NCBI GenBank assembly: GCA_910585295.1
Contig: CAJUDE010000003.1
Location: 107,946-171,945, forward strand
Direction of reading: 5' to 3'
Length of the DNA stretch: 64,000 nucleotides
From: an uncultured Lachnospiraceae bacterium
Lineage (GTDB): Bacteria; Bacillota; Clostridia; Lachnospirales; Lachnospiraceae
A model generated the notes under the pieces. It made no database searches, had not been told where the DNA came from, and worked only from the letters and a program-made list of their open reading frames with translations. Position numbers and translations under genes: made by a program. Positions within the stretch are counted from its first letter, which is position 1. The number at the start of each line of letters is the position of its first letter. This document shows positions 17,750 to 26,797 of the stretch, piece by piece.

Positions 17750-19165
17750 ATGTATAAGAGACAGAAAAAAAGTTGGGTAAAGCATCTGGATTTTCTGATA
17801 TTGGATATTATTTGCTTGGAGGCGGCATATTATGGTTCCTGCCTGATTAGGCTAGGGAATATGAAGCGGCTGCCCTTACTGATGGAATACTACAACCGTT
17901 TGGCAGTCGTGCTTCTATTGCTGGACATTTGCATTGTTTTTTTCTTTGAGGCATATACAGGAATCTTGCGGAGGAACCGGGTGCAAGAATTAAAGGCGGT
18001 TATTATGCACTGCAGTGTGATATTTGCGGCGCTTACAGTCTATATGTGGGCCTTGAAGCAGTCAGAGATTTATTCCAGGCAGATTATTTTTGTGTTCTGG
18101 GGAATTGCAGTTGTGATTGAGTATTTCTCTAGATGTGTTTGGAAAATATATATCCGCCAGCGCATGATAAAGGGGAAGAAATTTTCGCAATTGATTGTGG
18201 TGACGGAAGAATGCTATGCCGAAGAGTGCGTTTCAGATTTCCAGCACGACCGTTATAAAGAATTTGAAGTAATCGGCGTTGTGATTGTGGATAAAAACCG
18301 CGTGGGCGACCAAGTATGCGGCGTCCCTGTGGTGGCCTGCGCCGACACTTTCCTGGAATATGCCCGCATCAATGTGGTGGACGAAATATTTATCAATGGG
18401 AATACCAGGGAGAGCAGCGAAGCATTGGCGAATGAACTGCTGGAGCTGGGGCTGACCGTGCATTTTAACCTTGTCAGGGAGTCCAGGCTGATGCCAAATA
18501 AGATGGTGGAGCGCTGCGGGAAATATTTGGTGCTGACCACTAGCATGAAAATTGCAACGACAAGGCAGGTGTTTGTCAAGCGCTGCATGGATATTATAGG
18601 CAGCCTGGTCGGGCTGATGCTGACAGGGATTGCTTTCCTGGTTTTTTCACCGATCATTAAGGCTCAGTCCCCAGGGCCGATTTTCTATGCCCAGACCAGG
18701 ATTGGGCGCAACGGCAGGCGGTTTAAATTTTATAAATTCCGAACTATGGTAGTTGGGGCGGACGCCATGAAGCAAGAATTGATGGAACAAAATGAGATGG
18801 AAGGGCTGATGTTTAAGATGGAGCATGACCCAAGGATCTTTGGCGTGGGAAGGTTTATGCGCAAATTTTCTATTGATGAGCTGCCCCAGTTTTGGAATGT
18901 GCTGAAAGGGGATATGAGCCTGGTTGGGACAAGGCCCCCTACCGAAGAGGAATTTGAGCAATATGAGCTTCACCATAAGGCGAGGCTTGGGATCCGCCCA
19001 GGGCTTACCGGGATGTGGCAGGTCAGCGGAAGGAGCGACATCAAAAATTTTGAAGAGATTGTGGCACTGGACACCCAGTATATTTCTAATTGGTCGCTGG
19101 GGATGGACATTCGGATTTTATTTCGGACCATCGGCGTGGTGCTGTCAGGTAAGGGGTCGTCATGA
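17750..19165 (+). CDS. Undecaprenyl-phosphate sugar phosphotransferase (WbaP/WcaJ-like)
   Basis: 471 aa. Four N-terminal membrane segments (residues ~12-130) are followed by a Rossmann-like CoA-binding-type domain (~140-265). A fifth hydrophobic helix (~280-305) leads into the bacterial sugar transferase domain. The latter shows KFYKFRTM, then DELPQFWNV and SLVGTRPPT, and ends with the GIRPGLTGMWQVSGR signature. It transfers a sugar-1-phosphate to undecaprenyl phosphate, the first committed step of a surface polysaccharide. The next gene overlaps it as ATGA. It heads a three-gene cassette bracketed by inverted repeats. Confidence 0.93.
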   Translation: MYKRQKKSWVKHLDFLILDIICLEAAYYGSCLIRLGNMKRLPLLMEYYNRLAVVLLLLDICIVFFFEAYTGILRRNRVQELKAVIMHCSVIFAALTVYMWALKQSEIYSRQIIFVFWGIAVVIEYFSRCVWKIYIRQRMIKGKKFSQLIVVTEECYAEECVSDFQHDRYKEFEVIGVVIVDKNRVGDQVCGVPVVACADTFLEYARINVVDEIFINGNTRESSEALANELLELGLTVHFNLVRESRLMPNKMVERCGKYLVLTTSMKIATTRQVFVKRCMDIIGSLVGLMLTGIAFLVFSPIIKAQSPGPIFYAQTRIGRNGRRFKFYKFRTMVVGADAMKQELMEQNEMEGLMFKMEHDPRIFGVGRFMRKFSIDELPQFWNVLKGDMSLVGTRPPTEEEFEQYELHHKARLGIRPGLTGMWQVSGRSDIKNFEEIVALDTQYISNWSLGMDIRILFRTIGVVLSGKGSS

Positions 19166-19941
19166 CGGATAATTTCACTACAGATATATCAATTACAATA
19201 GTAGCATACAATAATGAGGAAGATGTAAGGAATGCGGTACGTTCCATTATGGGATGTACCGCTGTCACTATTTCTAAGAAACTATATATTGTGGACAACA
19301 GCACGAAGGAGAATGGGCTGCAGGGTCTGGAGAAGGAGTATCCAGAGGTGGTATACCTGAATCCTGGAACAAACCTTGGGTTTGGGGAAGGGCATAACTA
19401 TGTGCTGCCCAGGCTGGACTCTAAGTTCCACGCCATTGTAAACCCAGACATTATACTGACAGAGGACAGCCTGTCCATATTAATGGATTTTATCCAGGAA
19501 CATAATATAGGGATGGCAGTCCCAAGGCTGGAGGATGGGAAAGGGAAGTTGCAGGCAGCCTACCGCCGGGAACTGACGGTGTGGGATATGGCGGTTCGAA
19601 TGTTCTGCCCATCCCATTTTAAGAAACGCCAATGGCGCCATACCATGCAGGATATGGATTTTGGGAAGCCTTTTTTTGTCCCTTTTGCCCAAGGGAGCTT
19701 TCTAGTGGTCCGTACAGAATTATTTCGGGCGCTGGGGGGGTTTGACAGCCGTTATTTTATGTATATGGAAGATGCAGATTTGTGTAAGCAGGTCAACCAG
19801 AAAAGCAGCCTATGGTATTGCCCCGACACGGCCGTTATCCACAAATGGGAGCGCAGCTCCCACAAAGACTGGAAGTTGTTTCGGGTGCATATTGCTTCTA
19901 TGGTAAAATATTTTCAGAAATGGGGGTGGAAACTATGGTAA
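19162..19941 (+). CDS. Family 2 glycosyltransferase (rhamnosyltransferase-like)
   Basis: 259 aa, translationally coupled to the sugar transferase by an ATGA overlap. One GT2 domain: ISITIVAYNNEEDV at the N-terminus, IVNPDIIL near residue 95 in the DxD-like position, and YMEDADLCKQV near 200, which resembles the metal/acceptor region of WbbL-type rhamnosyltransferases. It probably adds the second or a later sugar to the undecaprenyl-linked chain in the cytoplasm. There is no membrane segment. The donor sugar is inferred only from similarity of motif layout. Confidence 0.87.
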   Translation: MTDNFTTDISITIVAYNNEEDVRNAVRSIMGCTAVTISKKLYIVDNSTKENGLQGLEKEYPEVVYLNPGTNLGFGEGHNYVLPRLDSKFHAIVNPDIILTEDSLSILMDFIQEHNIGMAVPRLEDGKGKLQAAYRRELTVWDMAVRMFCPSHFKKRQWRHTMQDMDFGKPFFVPFAQGSFLVVRTELFRALGGFDSRYFMYMEDADLCKQVNQKSSLWYCPDTAVIHKWERSSHKDWKLFRVHIASMVKYFQKWGWKLW

Positions 19942-20726
19942 AGGGCAAGGAAGGGAAATTGCCCAAAGTCTCTGTGGCAATGGTTTCTTACCAGGGAAAG
20001 AACTATATCAAGGAGCAGATTGAATCTGTGATGGGGCAGCTTGGAAAGGAAGATGAGCTGGTTATCTCAGATGATGGGTCCACCGACGGCGCCATAGAGG
20101 CAATCAAGGAATTCCAGAAGAAAGACCCAAGGATTCGCCTGTTGAAAGGGCCAGGGAAAGGGATTAAGAAAAATGTGGAACATGCCATCCGCCATACCCG
20201 GGGGGAATATATATTCCTGGCAGATCAGGATGATATCTGGTGTGCTGGCAAGGTAGGGGAAGTATTGGAAGCGTTTGAAAGGGAACATGCGGCGGTGGTG
20301 GTCCATGACGCCATAGTGTTTGAGGGAGAGGACCCTAAAAAGGTTGTAATGGACTCTTTTTTTGCATTCCGCGGGTCTAGGGCAGGCGTTTTAAAAAACA
20401 TAGCAAAAAACAGCTATATTGGGTGCTGTATGGCGTTTCGCAGGGAATTGAAAAGGATTATCCTCCCTATCCCAGCCCCAATTGAAATGCATGACCAGTG
20501 GATTGGCGTTTTGGGGGATTATTTTGCTGGAAAATCTTGTTTCTTGCATAAACCACTGTTATTGTACCGCAGGCATGGGGACAATAATTCTAGCATGAAA
20601 CATTATGGAATTGGTAAAATGTTACGAAACCGCTTGGTTTTTTTCGTTTATTTTTTTGCAAGAATTATACAATTTCGCCATAAAAGCCATAGGTTTTTAG
20701 GAAAATTCAAGAAAAATGACGATTGA
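19935..20726 (+). CDS. Family 2 glycosyltransferase
   Basis: 263 aa from the ATG at 19935, which overlaps the previous stop by 7 bases and has GGGGGTGG upstream; an in-frame start at 19812 would overlap the previous gene by 130 bases and is unlikely. Single GT2 domain: VSVAMVSYQGKNY, SDDGSTDGA near residue 50, and FLADQDDIW near 95, the DQDD form common in polysaccharide glycosyltransferases. The C-terminal ~40 residues are basic and hydrophobic, so it may be membrane associated. It is the last gene of the cassette and lacks a flippase or polymerase neighbour. Confidence 0.87.
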   Translation: MVKGKEGKLPKVSVAMVSYQGKNYIKEQIESVMGQLGKEDELVISDDGSTDGAIEAIKEFQKKDPRIRLLKGPGKGIKKNVEHAIRHTRGEYIFLADQDDIWCAGKVGEVLEAFEREHAAVVVHDAIVFEGEDPKKVVMDSFFAFRGSRAGVLKNIAKNSYIGCCMAFRRELKRIILPIPAPIEMHDQWIGVLGDYFAGKSCFLHKPLLLYRRHGDNNSSMKHYGIGKMLRNRLVFFVYFFARIIQFRHKSHRFLGKFKKNDD

Positions 20727-20874
20727 TAAATGGCCTGAAATATTATAAGATAAGTCATATGTATCAAACATGCATAAATTTGCAAAACAAATGAAAGGCA
20801 AAAAGTCAGGTACCCCGCTGTAAGCAACGGGGCGTAGGGCGTAGCTTCTTTATCTATATACAGGTGTCAAGGGG

Positions 20875-20953
20875 CAGGGTATTTGACCCTCGCGGCAGCC
20901 GTTAATCATCCGCGCAAGCGCGGCTGTTTGGCCTGCTGCCCGCGGGAATAAAA
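20875..20953 (-). repeat. Structured repeat, copy B (inverted relative to 17535-17612)
   Basis: Read on the - strand it matches copy A over ~78 positions. It can fold into CCGCG/CGCGG inside an outer CAGCCG/CGGCTG stem, followed by AGGGT/ACCCT. It ends about 16 bases before the ATG of the downstream LCP gene, so it lies in that gene's leader in the opposite orientation to copy A. Upstream, 20810-20833 holds another palindrome, CCCCG/CGGGG. The remainder of 20727-20969 shows nothing else. Confidence 0.75.
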
Positions 20954-20969
20954 CAGATAGGGTGAAGGT

Positions 20970-22088
20970 ATGGCAAATCAGAATAAGGCACAGGAACAGA
21001 AGCCTGTCAGTAAAAAGGAGAAAAATAAGAAGAGAAGGAAACGCAAAGTCATTATTGTGGCAATTGAGCTCATTGTCCTGTTGGGGGTTTTGGTCTGGGT
21101 ATGGCTAAACAGCAAAATGGATAAGCTGAATACAGATGTTTCCTTCCAGGGGCAGGACGTGCGGGTGGAGCTTCCAAAGGAAACAAAAGACGTATTGGTT
21201 GAATATACGACCATCGCTTTATTTGGGTTGGATAACCGTGAGGGGAACTCTTATAATAGCGGGAATTCAGACGTGATTATGGTGGCAAGGATTGATAAGG
21301 CGACAAAAGAGGTCAGGCTGGTTTCTGTTTACCGCGATACATTTTTGAAGATGGCTGACCTGGATAACCCAAATGCCTATAGTAAGGCAAATGCGGCCTA
21401 TGCGGTTGGGGGGCCTGAGCAGGCGGTGCGTATGCTGAATACGAACCTCGATTTAGATATCCAGGAATATGTCTCTTTTGATTTTTCGGCAGTTGCAGAG
21501 GCAGTGGATATTTTAGGGGGCGTGGAAATCGAGGTTACCGATGCGGAAGTGGTCCATTTGAATAATTACTGTATAGAAACTTCCAAAGTGACGGGCAAGA
21601 GCTATACAACGCTTCCAGGAGCCGGGACTTATACCTTAAATGGGGTTCAGGCAGTTTCTTATGGCAGGATCCGTTATACCGCGGGGGATGATTTCAAACG
21701 GACAGAGCGGCAGCGTTTGGTTGTAGAGAAAATGGTAGAGCAGGCGTTATCTTCAGATATGGGGACAATTAATAAATTGATCGACGTGGTATTCCCTAAG
21801 ATTAAGACCAGTTTAAGCAAGACGCAAATCCTAAGCCTGGCAGCGGATGCATTTAATTATAAGTTAGGGGATAATGCTGGGTTCCCATTTGACAGGAAAA
21901 ATGAAGTGGTAAGCATATCTTACCAAAAGGGGCGCCAGGATTGCGTAATCCCTGCTGATTTGGCCTCAAATGTGAAGCAGCTCCATGATTTTTTGTTTGG
22001 CACCACAAGCTATCAGGTGACAGACAGCGTACAGGGCATCAGTGACGAAATTGAATACCGGACGGGCATTGGTGAGGAAGAAGATTGA
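20970..22088 (+). CDS. LytR-CpsA-Psr (LCP) family wall glycopolymer ligase
   Basis: 372 aa, a paralogue of the LCP protein at 5624 with matching segments throughout. It has a lysine-rich cytoplasmic start, one membrane helix (~28-48) and an extracellular LCP domain with SVYRDTFLK near residue 118. YGRIRYTAGDDFKRTERQR near 230 holds the arginines that bind the polyprenyl pyrophosphate head. It should attach the glycan built by the upstream cassette to peptidoglycan. glmS follows 19 bases downstream, so amino-sugar supply and wall ligation are probably cotranscribed. Confidence 0.93.
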   Translation: MANQNKAQEQKPVSKKEKNKKRRKRKVIIVAIELIVLLGVLVWVWLNSKMDKLNTDVSFQGQDVRVELPKETKDVLVEYTTIALFGLDNREGNSYNSGNSDVIMVARIDKATKEVRLVSVYRDTFLKMADLDNPNAYSKANAAYAVGGPEQAVRMLNTNLDLDIQEYVSFDFSAVAEAVDILGGVEIEVTDAEVVHLNNYCIETSKVTGKSYTTLPGAGTYTLNGVQAVSYGRIRYTAGDDFKRTERQRLVVEKMVEQALSSDMGTINKLIDVVFPKIKTSLSKTQILSLAADAFNYKLGDNAGFPFDRKNEVVSISYQKGRQDCVIPADLASNVKQLHDFLFGTTSYQVTDSVQGISDEIEYRTGIGEEED

Positions 22089-22107
22089 CAACAGGAGGTT
22101 TTCATAT

Positions 22108-23934
22108 ATGTGTGGAATAGTAGGTTATATTGGTGAGTCACAGGCAGCGCCTATCTTATTGGATGGGCTGTCCAAGCTGGAATACAGAGGGTATGACTCA
22201 GCGGGGATAGCGGTGTATGACGGGGAAAATATAAAAGTGCAGAAAGCGGTAGGCCGTTTGAAAGCCCTTAGCGAGCTGACCCATGATGGGGCGACTATGC
22301 CAGGGGTTTCGGGGATTGGGCATACCCGTTGGGCGACCCATGGGGCGCCTTCTAATCAGAATGCGCATCCTCATTATAACCAAACAGAAACAATTGCAGT
22401 AGTGCATAACGGGATTATAGAAAATTACCTAAAGCTTCGGAAACGCCTGGAGCGGAAGGGATATCAATTTATTTCTGATACAGACACAGAAGTGGTGGCG
22501 CATTTGCTGGATTATTACTACAAAGGCGACCCAGTGGAGGCAATCACTAAGATTATGCACCGGGTAGAAGGCTCTTATGCGTTGGGAATCATTTTTAAGG
22601 AGCATCCCGACCATATTTATGCGGTCCGCAAAGATAGCCCGCTGATTGTAGGGCATGGGAAGGACGGGAACTTGATTGCTTCTGATGTGCCGGCTGTCCT
22701 GCGCTATACCAGGAATGTATATTTTATCCAGAATGAAGAGATTGCCCTTTTGACTGGGGAGTCAATTGCATTTTATAATGTGGACGGGGAGGAGATCCCC
22801 AAAGAACCCACCACGATTGACTGGGACATCAATGCTGCGGAAAAAGGCGGTTATGAGCATTTTATGTTAAAGGAAATGTATGAGCAGCCTCAAACTGTCC
22901 GGGATACCTTAAGCCCTAGGATTAAAGATGGAGCGATTGTGATTGAGGAGCTTGGCATGGGCGAGGAAGAAATCCGCGCAATCCGTAAGATACACATTGT
23001 GGCTTGCGGGTCTGCTTACCATGCAGGCGTTACCGCAAAATATGTTTTTGAAGGTATGGCAAGGATCCCAGTGGAAGTGGACCTGGCGTCAGAGTTCCGT
23101 TACCGGAACCCTATTTTGGGGGAGGATGAACTCGTAATTATTATCAGCCAGTCCGGGGAGACGGCAGATTCCTTGGCAGCTTTGCGCGAGGCCAAGATAA
23201 AGGGCGTAAAAACCCTTGGGATTGTGAACGTGGTTGGAAGCTCTATCGCCAGGGAGGCGGATCAGGTAATGTACACTTGGGCAGGGCCAGAAATTGCAGT
23301 GGCCACCACCAAAGCATACAGCGCCCAATTAATAGCAGAATATTTATTGGCAATTAAGTTCGCCCAGGCGCGGGGCGTTGTGTCCCAGGAGGAAGTGAAT
23401 GGGTTTTTGAAGGATTTACAGAAGCTTCCTGAGCAGATTGAGATGCTTTTAAGCAATAAAGAGAAGATCCAGCACTTTGCCAACCGCTATATTGCCGCAA
23501 AGGATGTATTTTTTGTTGGGAGGGGGATTGACTATGCCATTTCCATGGAAGGCTCTTTGAAATTAAAGGAAATCTCCTATATCCATTCTGAGGCTTATGC
23601 GGCTGGGGAGTTGAAGCACGGCACAATTTCCCTGATAGAAGAAGGGACCTTGGTGGCGGCGGTCGTGACCCAGGAGGACTTATATAAAAAGACGATCAGC
23701 AATATTGTGGAATTAAGCAGCAGGGGCGCTTTTGTGCTTGCAGTGACGAATGCAGGGAACCGAGATATTGAGAAAGCTGCAGATTATGTGATTTATATCC
23801 CCCAGACAAATAAATATTTTACAAACTCCCTGGCAATTATCCCTTTGCAGCTTTTTAGCTACTATGTGTCGGTAGGCAAGGGCTGCGATGTGGATAAGCC
23901 TAGGAACCTGGCTAAATCCGTAACAGTGGAGTGA
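22108..23934 (+). CDS. glmS: Glutamine--fructose-6-phosphate aminotransferase
   Basis: 608 aa, the usual length. The start is fixed by Cys2 (MCGIVGYIG), the catalytic nucleophile of the glutaminase domain, and by AGGAGG upstream. Residues 1-~220 are the class II glutamine amidotransferase domain. Two SIS domains follow (~280-430 and ~455-600), with CGSAYHAG, SQSGETADS and the C-terminal KPRNLAKSVTVE typical of the enzyme. It makes glucosamine-6-phosphate for peptidoglycan. The 19-base gap to the upstream gene excludes a glmS ribozyme in the usual place. Confidence 0.98.
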   Translation: MCGIVGYIGESQAAPILLDGLSKLEYRGYDSAGIAVYDGENIKVQKAVGRLKALSELTHDGATMPGVSGIGHTRWATHGAPSNQNAHPHYNQTETIAVVHNGIIENYLKLRKRLERKGYQFISDTDTEVVAHLLDYYYKGDPVEAITKIMHRVEGSYALGIIFKEHPDHIYAVRKDSPLIVGHGKDGNLIASDVPAVLRYTRNVYFIQNEEIALLTGESIAFYNVDGEEIPKEPTTIDWDINAAEKGGYEHFMLKEMYEQPQTVRDTLSPRIKDGAIVIEELGMGEEEIRAIRKIHIVACGSAYHAGVTAKYVFEGMARIPVEVDLASEFRYRNPILGEDELVIIISQSGETADSLAALREAKIKGVKTLGIVNVVGSSIAREADQVMYTWAGPEIAVATTKAYSAQLIAEYLLAIKFAQARGVVSQEEVNGFLKDLQKLPEQIEMLLSNKEKIQHFANRYIAAKDVFFVGRGIDYAISMEGSLKLKEISYIHSEAYAAGELKHGTISLIEEGTLVAAVVTQEDLYKKTISNIVELSSRGAFVLAVTNAGNRDIEKAADYVIYIPQTNKYFTNSLAIIPLQLFSYYVSVGKGCDVDKPRNLAKSVTVE

Positions 23935-23947
23935 TTACGCATAGAAA

Positions 23948-23975
23948 AGGAATCTTGGAAACAAGGTTCCTTTTT
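23948..23975 (+). terminator. Rho-independent terminator after glmS
   Basis: A 10-bp stem (23948-23957 with 23962-23971) with one G-T pair and a GAAA tetraloop, followed by a run of T. Confidence 0.92.
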
Positions 23976-24084
23976 ATCACGTTTTTTTAAAATAGTTGTC
24001 ACATTTTTATCACAAATATTCCGTAAACTGCTAAGTAGAAACGAAATAAAAATAAAAACGTGGAAAACGAAAGGAGAAATTGTT

Positions 24085-25707
24085 ATGGAAAATAATAATA
24101 ACGGAAATAATACTAGTAATGGCAACAGCCAGCCAGATTCTTTATATTCATACAGTTACATTAATCAGGAGAACCAGGAGCATAACCCTAATTATTATGA
24201 GAAGCAGGAGGAGGCTTCCCAGGGTCAGCCACAGGCGCAGGCAAGGACTTATATTGCAGGCGGGGCGCTAGGCCAGGAGCCTTCTGGAGACGGCAGCCAG
24301 CCTTATGCCGCCCATAATGAGGGCCAAGGGGAGCCCTCTAGGGATGACAGCCGGTTCTATACCACTGGCCAGGCAGACGCCAGCGGCGGGCAGGCATATG
24401 GCGGGCAGGACTATAGCAGCCAGTGGAATGCTGCGAAAGATACAGGGAAGAAAGAATCCAAAAAAACTAAAAAAACTTTCAAGGAGAAGAAAAAACATGG
24501 ATTTGGCATGGCAGTAGGCAAATGTGCAGCTCTGGCACTTGTGTTTGGTTTGGTTTCCGGCACAGTATTTTATGGGACGGGGCTTGCGTTTAAATATACA
24601 AGCCCTAACAACACCCAATTGGAGACTACTACAGGTGGGAAAAGCAAGACAGACGGCACCACCTCCAACAATGGCATCCCCGGCACTGGCGTAAGCACGG
24701 CAACTACAATCAATGATGTAGCAGATATTGTGGACAATGTGCTGCCTTCCATTGTTTCCATTACCAATATGGGGCAGCATGAGCTGGGCAGGGATTTCTT
24801 TGGGCGTTCTTACATGGAGGATACAGAGAGCGCGGGCAGCGGCATTATTATCAGCCAGACAGAAAAGGAAATCTATATTGCGACAAATAACCATGTAGTG
24901 GCCAATTCTACCCAGTTGACCGTAAATTTTGTGGATAACCAGTCTGTAACAGCAGAGATTAAAGGGACAGACCCAAGTACAGACCTGGCGGTGCTTTCAG
25001 TAGCAGTGAGCGACATCCCAGTGGAGACCATGGAAAAGATTAAAGTAGCGACCCTTGGCAATTCTGACGACATTCGGGTAGGCCAGGGCGCAGTGGCAAT
25101 TGGGAATGCATTGGGATATGGGCAGTCTGTGACAACAGGCGTTATCAGCGCTTTGGACAGGGAAGTGACTGTGGAAGATGAAAATGGGTCTGCCATCACG
25201 AACGATCTGTTACAGACCAGCGCGGCAATCAACCCAGGCAACAGCGGCGGGGCTTTGGTGAATATGAATGGGGAAGTAATTGGGATTAACTCTGTAAAAT
25301 ACAATGACACCCGTGTGGAAGGCATGGGATTTGCCATTCCAATTTCTGCAGCAGAGCCAATTATTAATGATCTGATTACCAGGGAACTTGTGGATGAAGG
25401 CAATTCTTCCTATCTTGGCGTTTCCGGGCAGGATGTTACAGAAAGCTTATCAGAGGATTTTGGGATGCCAGAAGGGTTATATATTACCTTTGTGCAGGAA
25501 AACAGCGCGGCAGAGCAGGCGGGGATTAAGAACGGCGACGTGCTTACTGAGTTTGATGGAAGAAAAATTACATCCATGGATGGGCTGAAAGGGATTATGC
25601 AGTATTATGCAGCAGGGACCGAAGTGGAGATTACAATTCAGACGAACCAGAACGGGGAGTGGCAGGAACAAAAAGTTATGGCAACCCTTGGGAAGAAGAA
25701 TAATTAG
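24085..25707 (+). CDS. HtrA/DegP-type serine protease with PDZ domain
   Basis: 540 aa. The first ~145 residues are a long low-complexity cytoplasmic region rich in Gln, Gly, Ser and Asn, ending in a lysine-rich stretch. One membrane helix follows at ~152-172. The extracellular trypsin-like domain carries the triad His in ATNNHVV (~269), Asp in STDLAVL (~300) and Ser in NPGNSGGAL (~386). A PDZ domain occupies ~440-535. It degrades or refolds misfolded proteins outside the membrane. A GGAG site precedes the ATG. The gene stands alone between two terminators. Confidence 0.95.
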   Translation: MENNNNGNNTSNGNSQPDSLYSYSYINQENQEHNPNYYEKQEEASQGQPQAQARTYIAGGALGQEPSGDGSQPYAAHNEGQGEPSRDDSRFYTTGQADASGGQAYGGQDYSSQWNAAKDTGKKESKKTKKTFKEKKKHGFGMAVGKCAALALVFGLVSGTVFYGTGLAFKYTSPNNTQLETTTGGKSKTDGTTSNNGIPGTGVSTATTINDVADIVDNVLPSIVSITNMGQHELGRDFFGRSYMEDTESAGSGIIISQTEKEIYIATNNHVVANSTQLTVNFVDNQSVTAEIKGTDPSTDLAVLSVAVSDIPVETMEKIKVATLGNSDDIRVGQGAVAIGNALGYGQSVTTGVISALDREVTVEDENGSAITNDLLQTSAAINPGNSGGALVNMNGEVIGINSVKYNDTRVEGMGFAIPISAAEPIINDLITRELVDEGNSSYLGVSGQDVTESLSEDFGMPEGLYITFVQENSAAEQAGIKNGDVLTEFDGRKITSMDGLKGIMQYYAAGTEVEITIQTNQNGEWQEQKVMATLGKKNN

Positions 25708-25780
25708 AATTTTGGGGACCAAATATAATTTTCCTTTTAATCTTATAAAAAATATGGTAAAATCAAGAAAAAACGAAGAT

Positions 25781-25812
25781 GCCAATCTGGAGCAATCCAG
25801 ATTGGCGTTTCG
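25781..25812 (+). terminator. Terminator-like hairpin after htrA
   Basis: A perfect 11-bp stem (25781-25791 with 25796-25806), GCAA loop, then GTTTCGGCTT. The T-run is interrupted. It lies 40 bases before the carbamate kinase start and could act as a leader hairpin instead. Confidence 0.6.
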
Positions 25813-25845
25813 GCTTACTGAGGTATAGGAGATGGGAGGATTACC

Positions 25846-26778
25846 ATGAGGAAGAAAAGAATTGTGATTGCCCTGGGGCATGATGCCCTTGGAACGACAT
25901 TGCCGGAACAGAAAAGCGCAACAAAGCGGACGGCGAAAGCAGTAGTAGATTTTATTAAAGATGATTACCAGGTGGTGATTTCCCACAGCAATGGGCCGCA
26001 GGTTGGGATGATCCACACAGCAATGGCAGAATTTTGCAGAATCTACCCAGAATATACGGCAACTCCCATGTCAGTCTGTTCCGCCATGAGCCAGGGGTAT
26101 ATTGGCTATGATTTACAGAATGCTATCCGCACGGAGCTTTTGGGCCGGGGAATTTATAAACCTGTTTCCACTATTTTAACTCAGGTATGCGTGGATCCTT
26201 ATGACGACGCTTTTTACCATCCCACAAAGGAAATCGGGCGCGTAATGACAGAAGGGGAAGCGGAGGCAGAAGAGAAAAAAGGCAACCATGTGGTTCCAGT
26301 GCAAAATGGCTACCGCAGGATTGTGGCGGCGCCTAAGCCGGCGGATATTGTGGAGATAGACGCCATCCGCGCCTTGCTGGATGCAGACCAGGTTGTGATT
26401 GCCTGCGGGGGCGGGGGCATCCCAGTGCTTGCCCAAGGGCATAAGCTAAAAGGGGCAAGCGCAGTGATTGAGAAAGACACTGCAGCCGGGAAGCTTGCAG
26501 ATATGGTGGATGCGGACAGGCTGGTAATTTTGACTGGCGTTGAGAAAGTGTGCCTGAATTTTGGTACCGGGCAGGAGGTTCCATTGAATGAAATGACCAC
26601 AGCCCAGGCAAGGGATTATATAGAGGAGGGGCAGTTTGGCGAGGGGACAATGCTCCCTAAAATTGAAGCTGCCATTGATTTTATCGGCAATTCCGCCGTG
26701 CGTAGCGTGTTAATTGCCAGGCTTGCGCCTTCCGGGGAAGAAATAAAAGGGATTGGTGGTACGTTAGTGCATAAGTAA
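25846..26778 (+). CDS. arcC: Carbamate kinase
   Basis: 310 aa, the usual length for this amino acid kinase family member. It shows SHSNGPQVG near residue 45, AMSQGYIGY near 83, a central ACGGGGIPV near 185 and the ATP-site segment VIEKDTAAGKLAD near 205. It interconverts carbamoyl phosphate plus ADP with ATP, ammonia and CO2. No arginine deiminase or ornithine carbamoyltransferase gene is nearby, so the carbamoyl phosphate must come from a pathway encoded elsewhere. Pyruvate kinase follows 19 bases later, pairing two ATP-forming substrate-level enzymes. Confidence 0.96.
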   Translation: MRKKRIVIALGHDALGTTLPEQKSATKRTAKAVVDFIKDDYQVVISHSNGPQVGMIHTAMAEFCRIYPEYTATPMSVCSAMSQGYIGYDLQNAIRTELLGRGIYKPVSTILTQVCVDPYDDAFYHPTKEIGRVMTEGEAEAEEKKGNHVVPVQNGYRRIVAAPKPADIVEIDAIRALLDADQVVIACGGGGIPVLAQGHKLKGASAVIEKDTAAGKLADMVDADRLVILTGVEKVCLNFGTGQEVPLNEMTTAQARDYIEEGQFGEGTMLPKIEAAIDFIGNSAVRSVLIARLAPSGEEIKGIGGTLVHK

Positions 26779-26797
26779 ACCAGGAAAGGAAATGATT

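Noticed and set aside
24268..25403. Two long - strand frames (about 208 and 176 codons)
   Set aside because: Both are antisense to htrA, whose catalytic triad and PDZ domain are intact.
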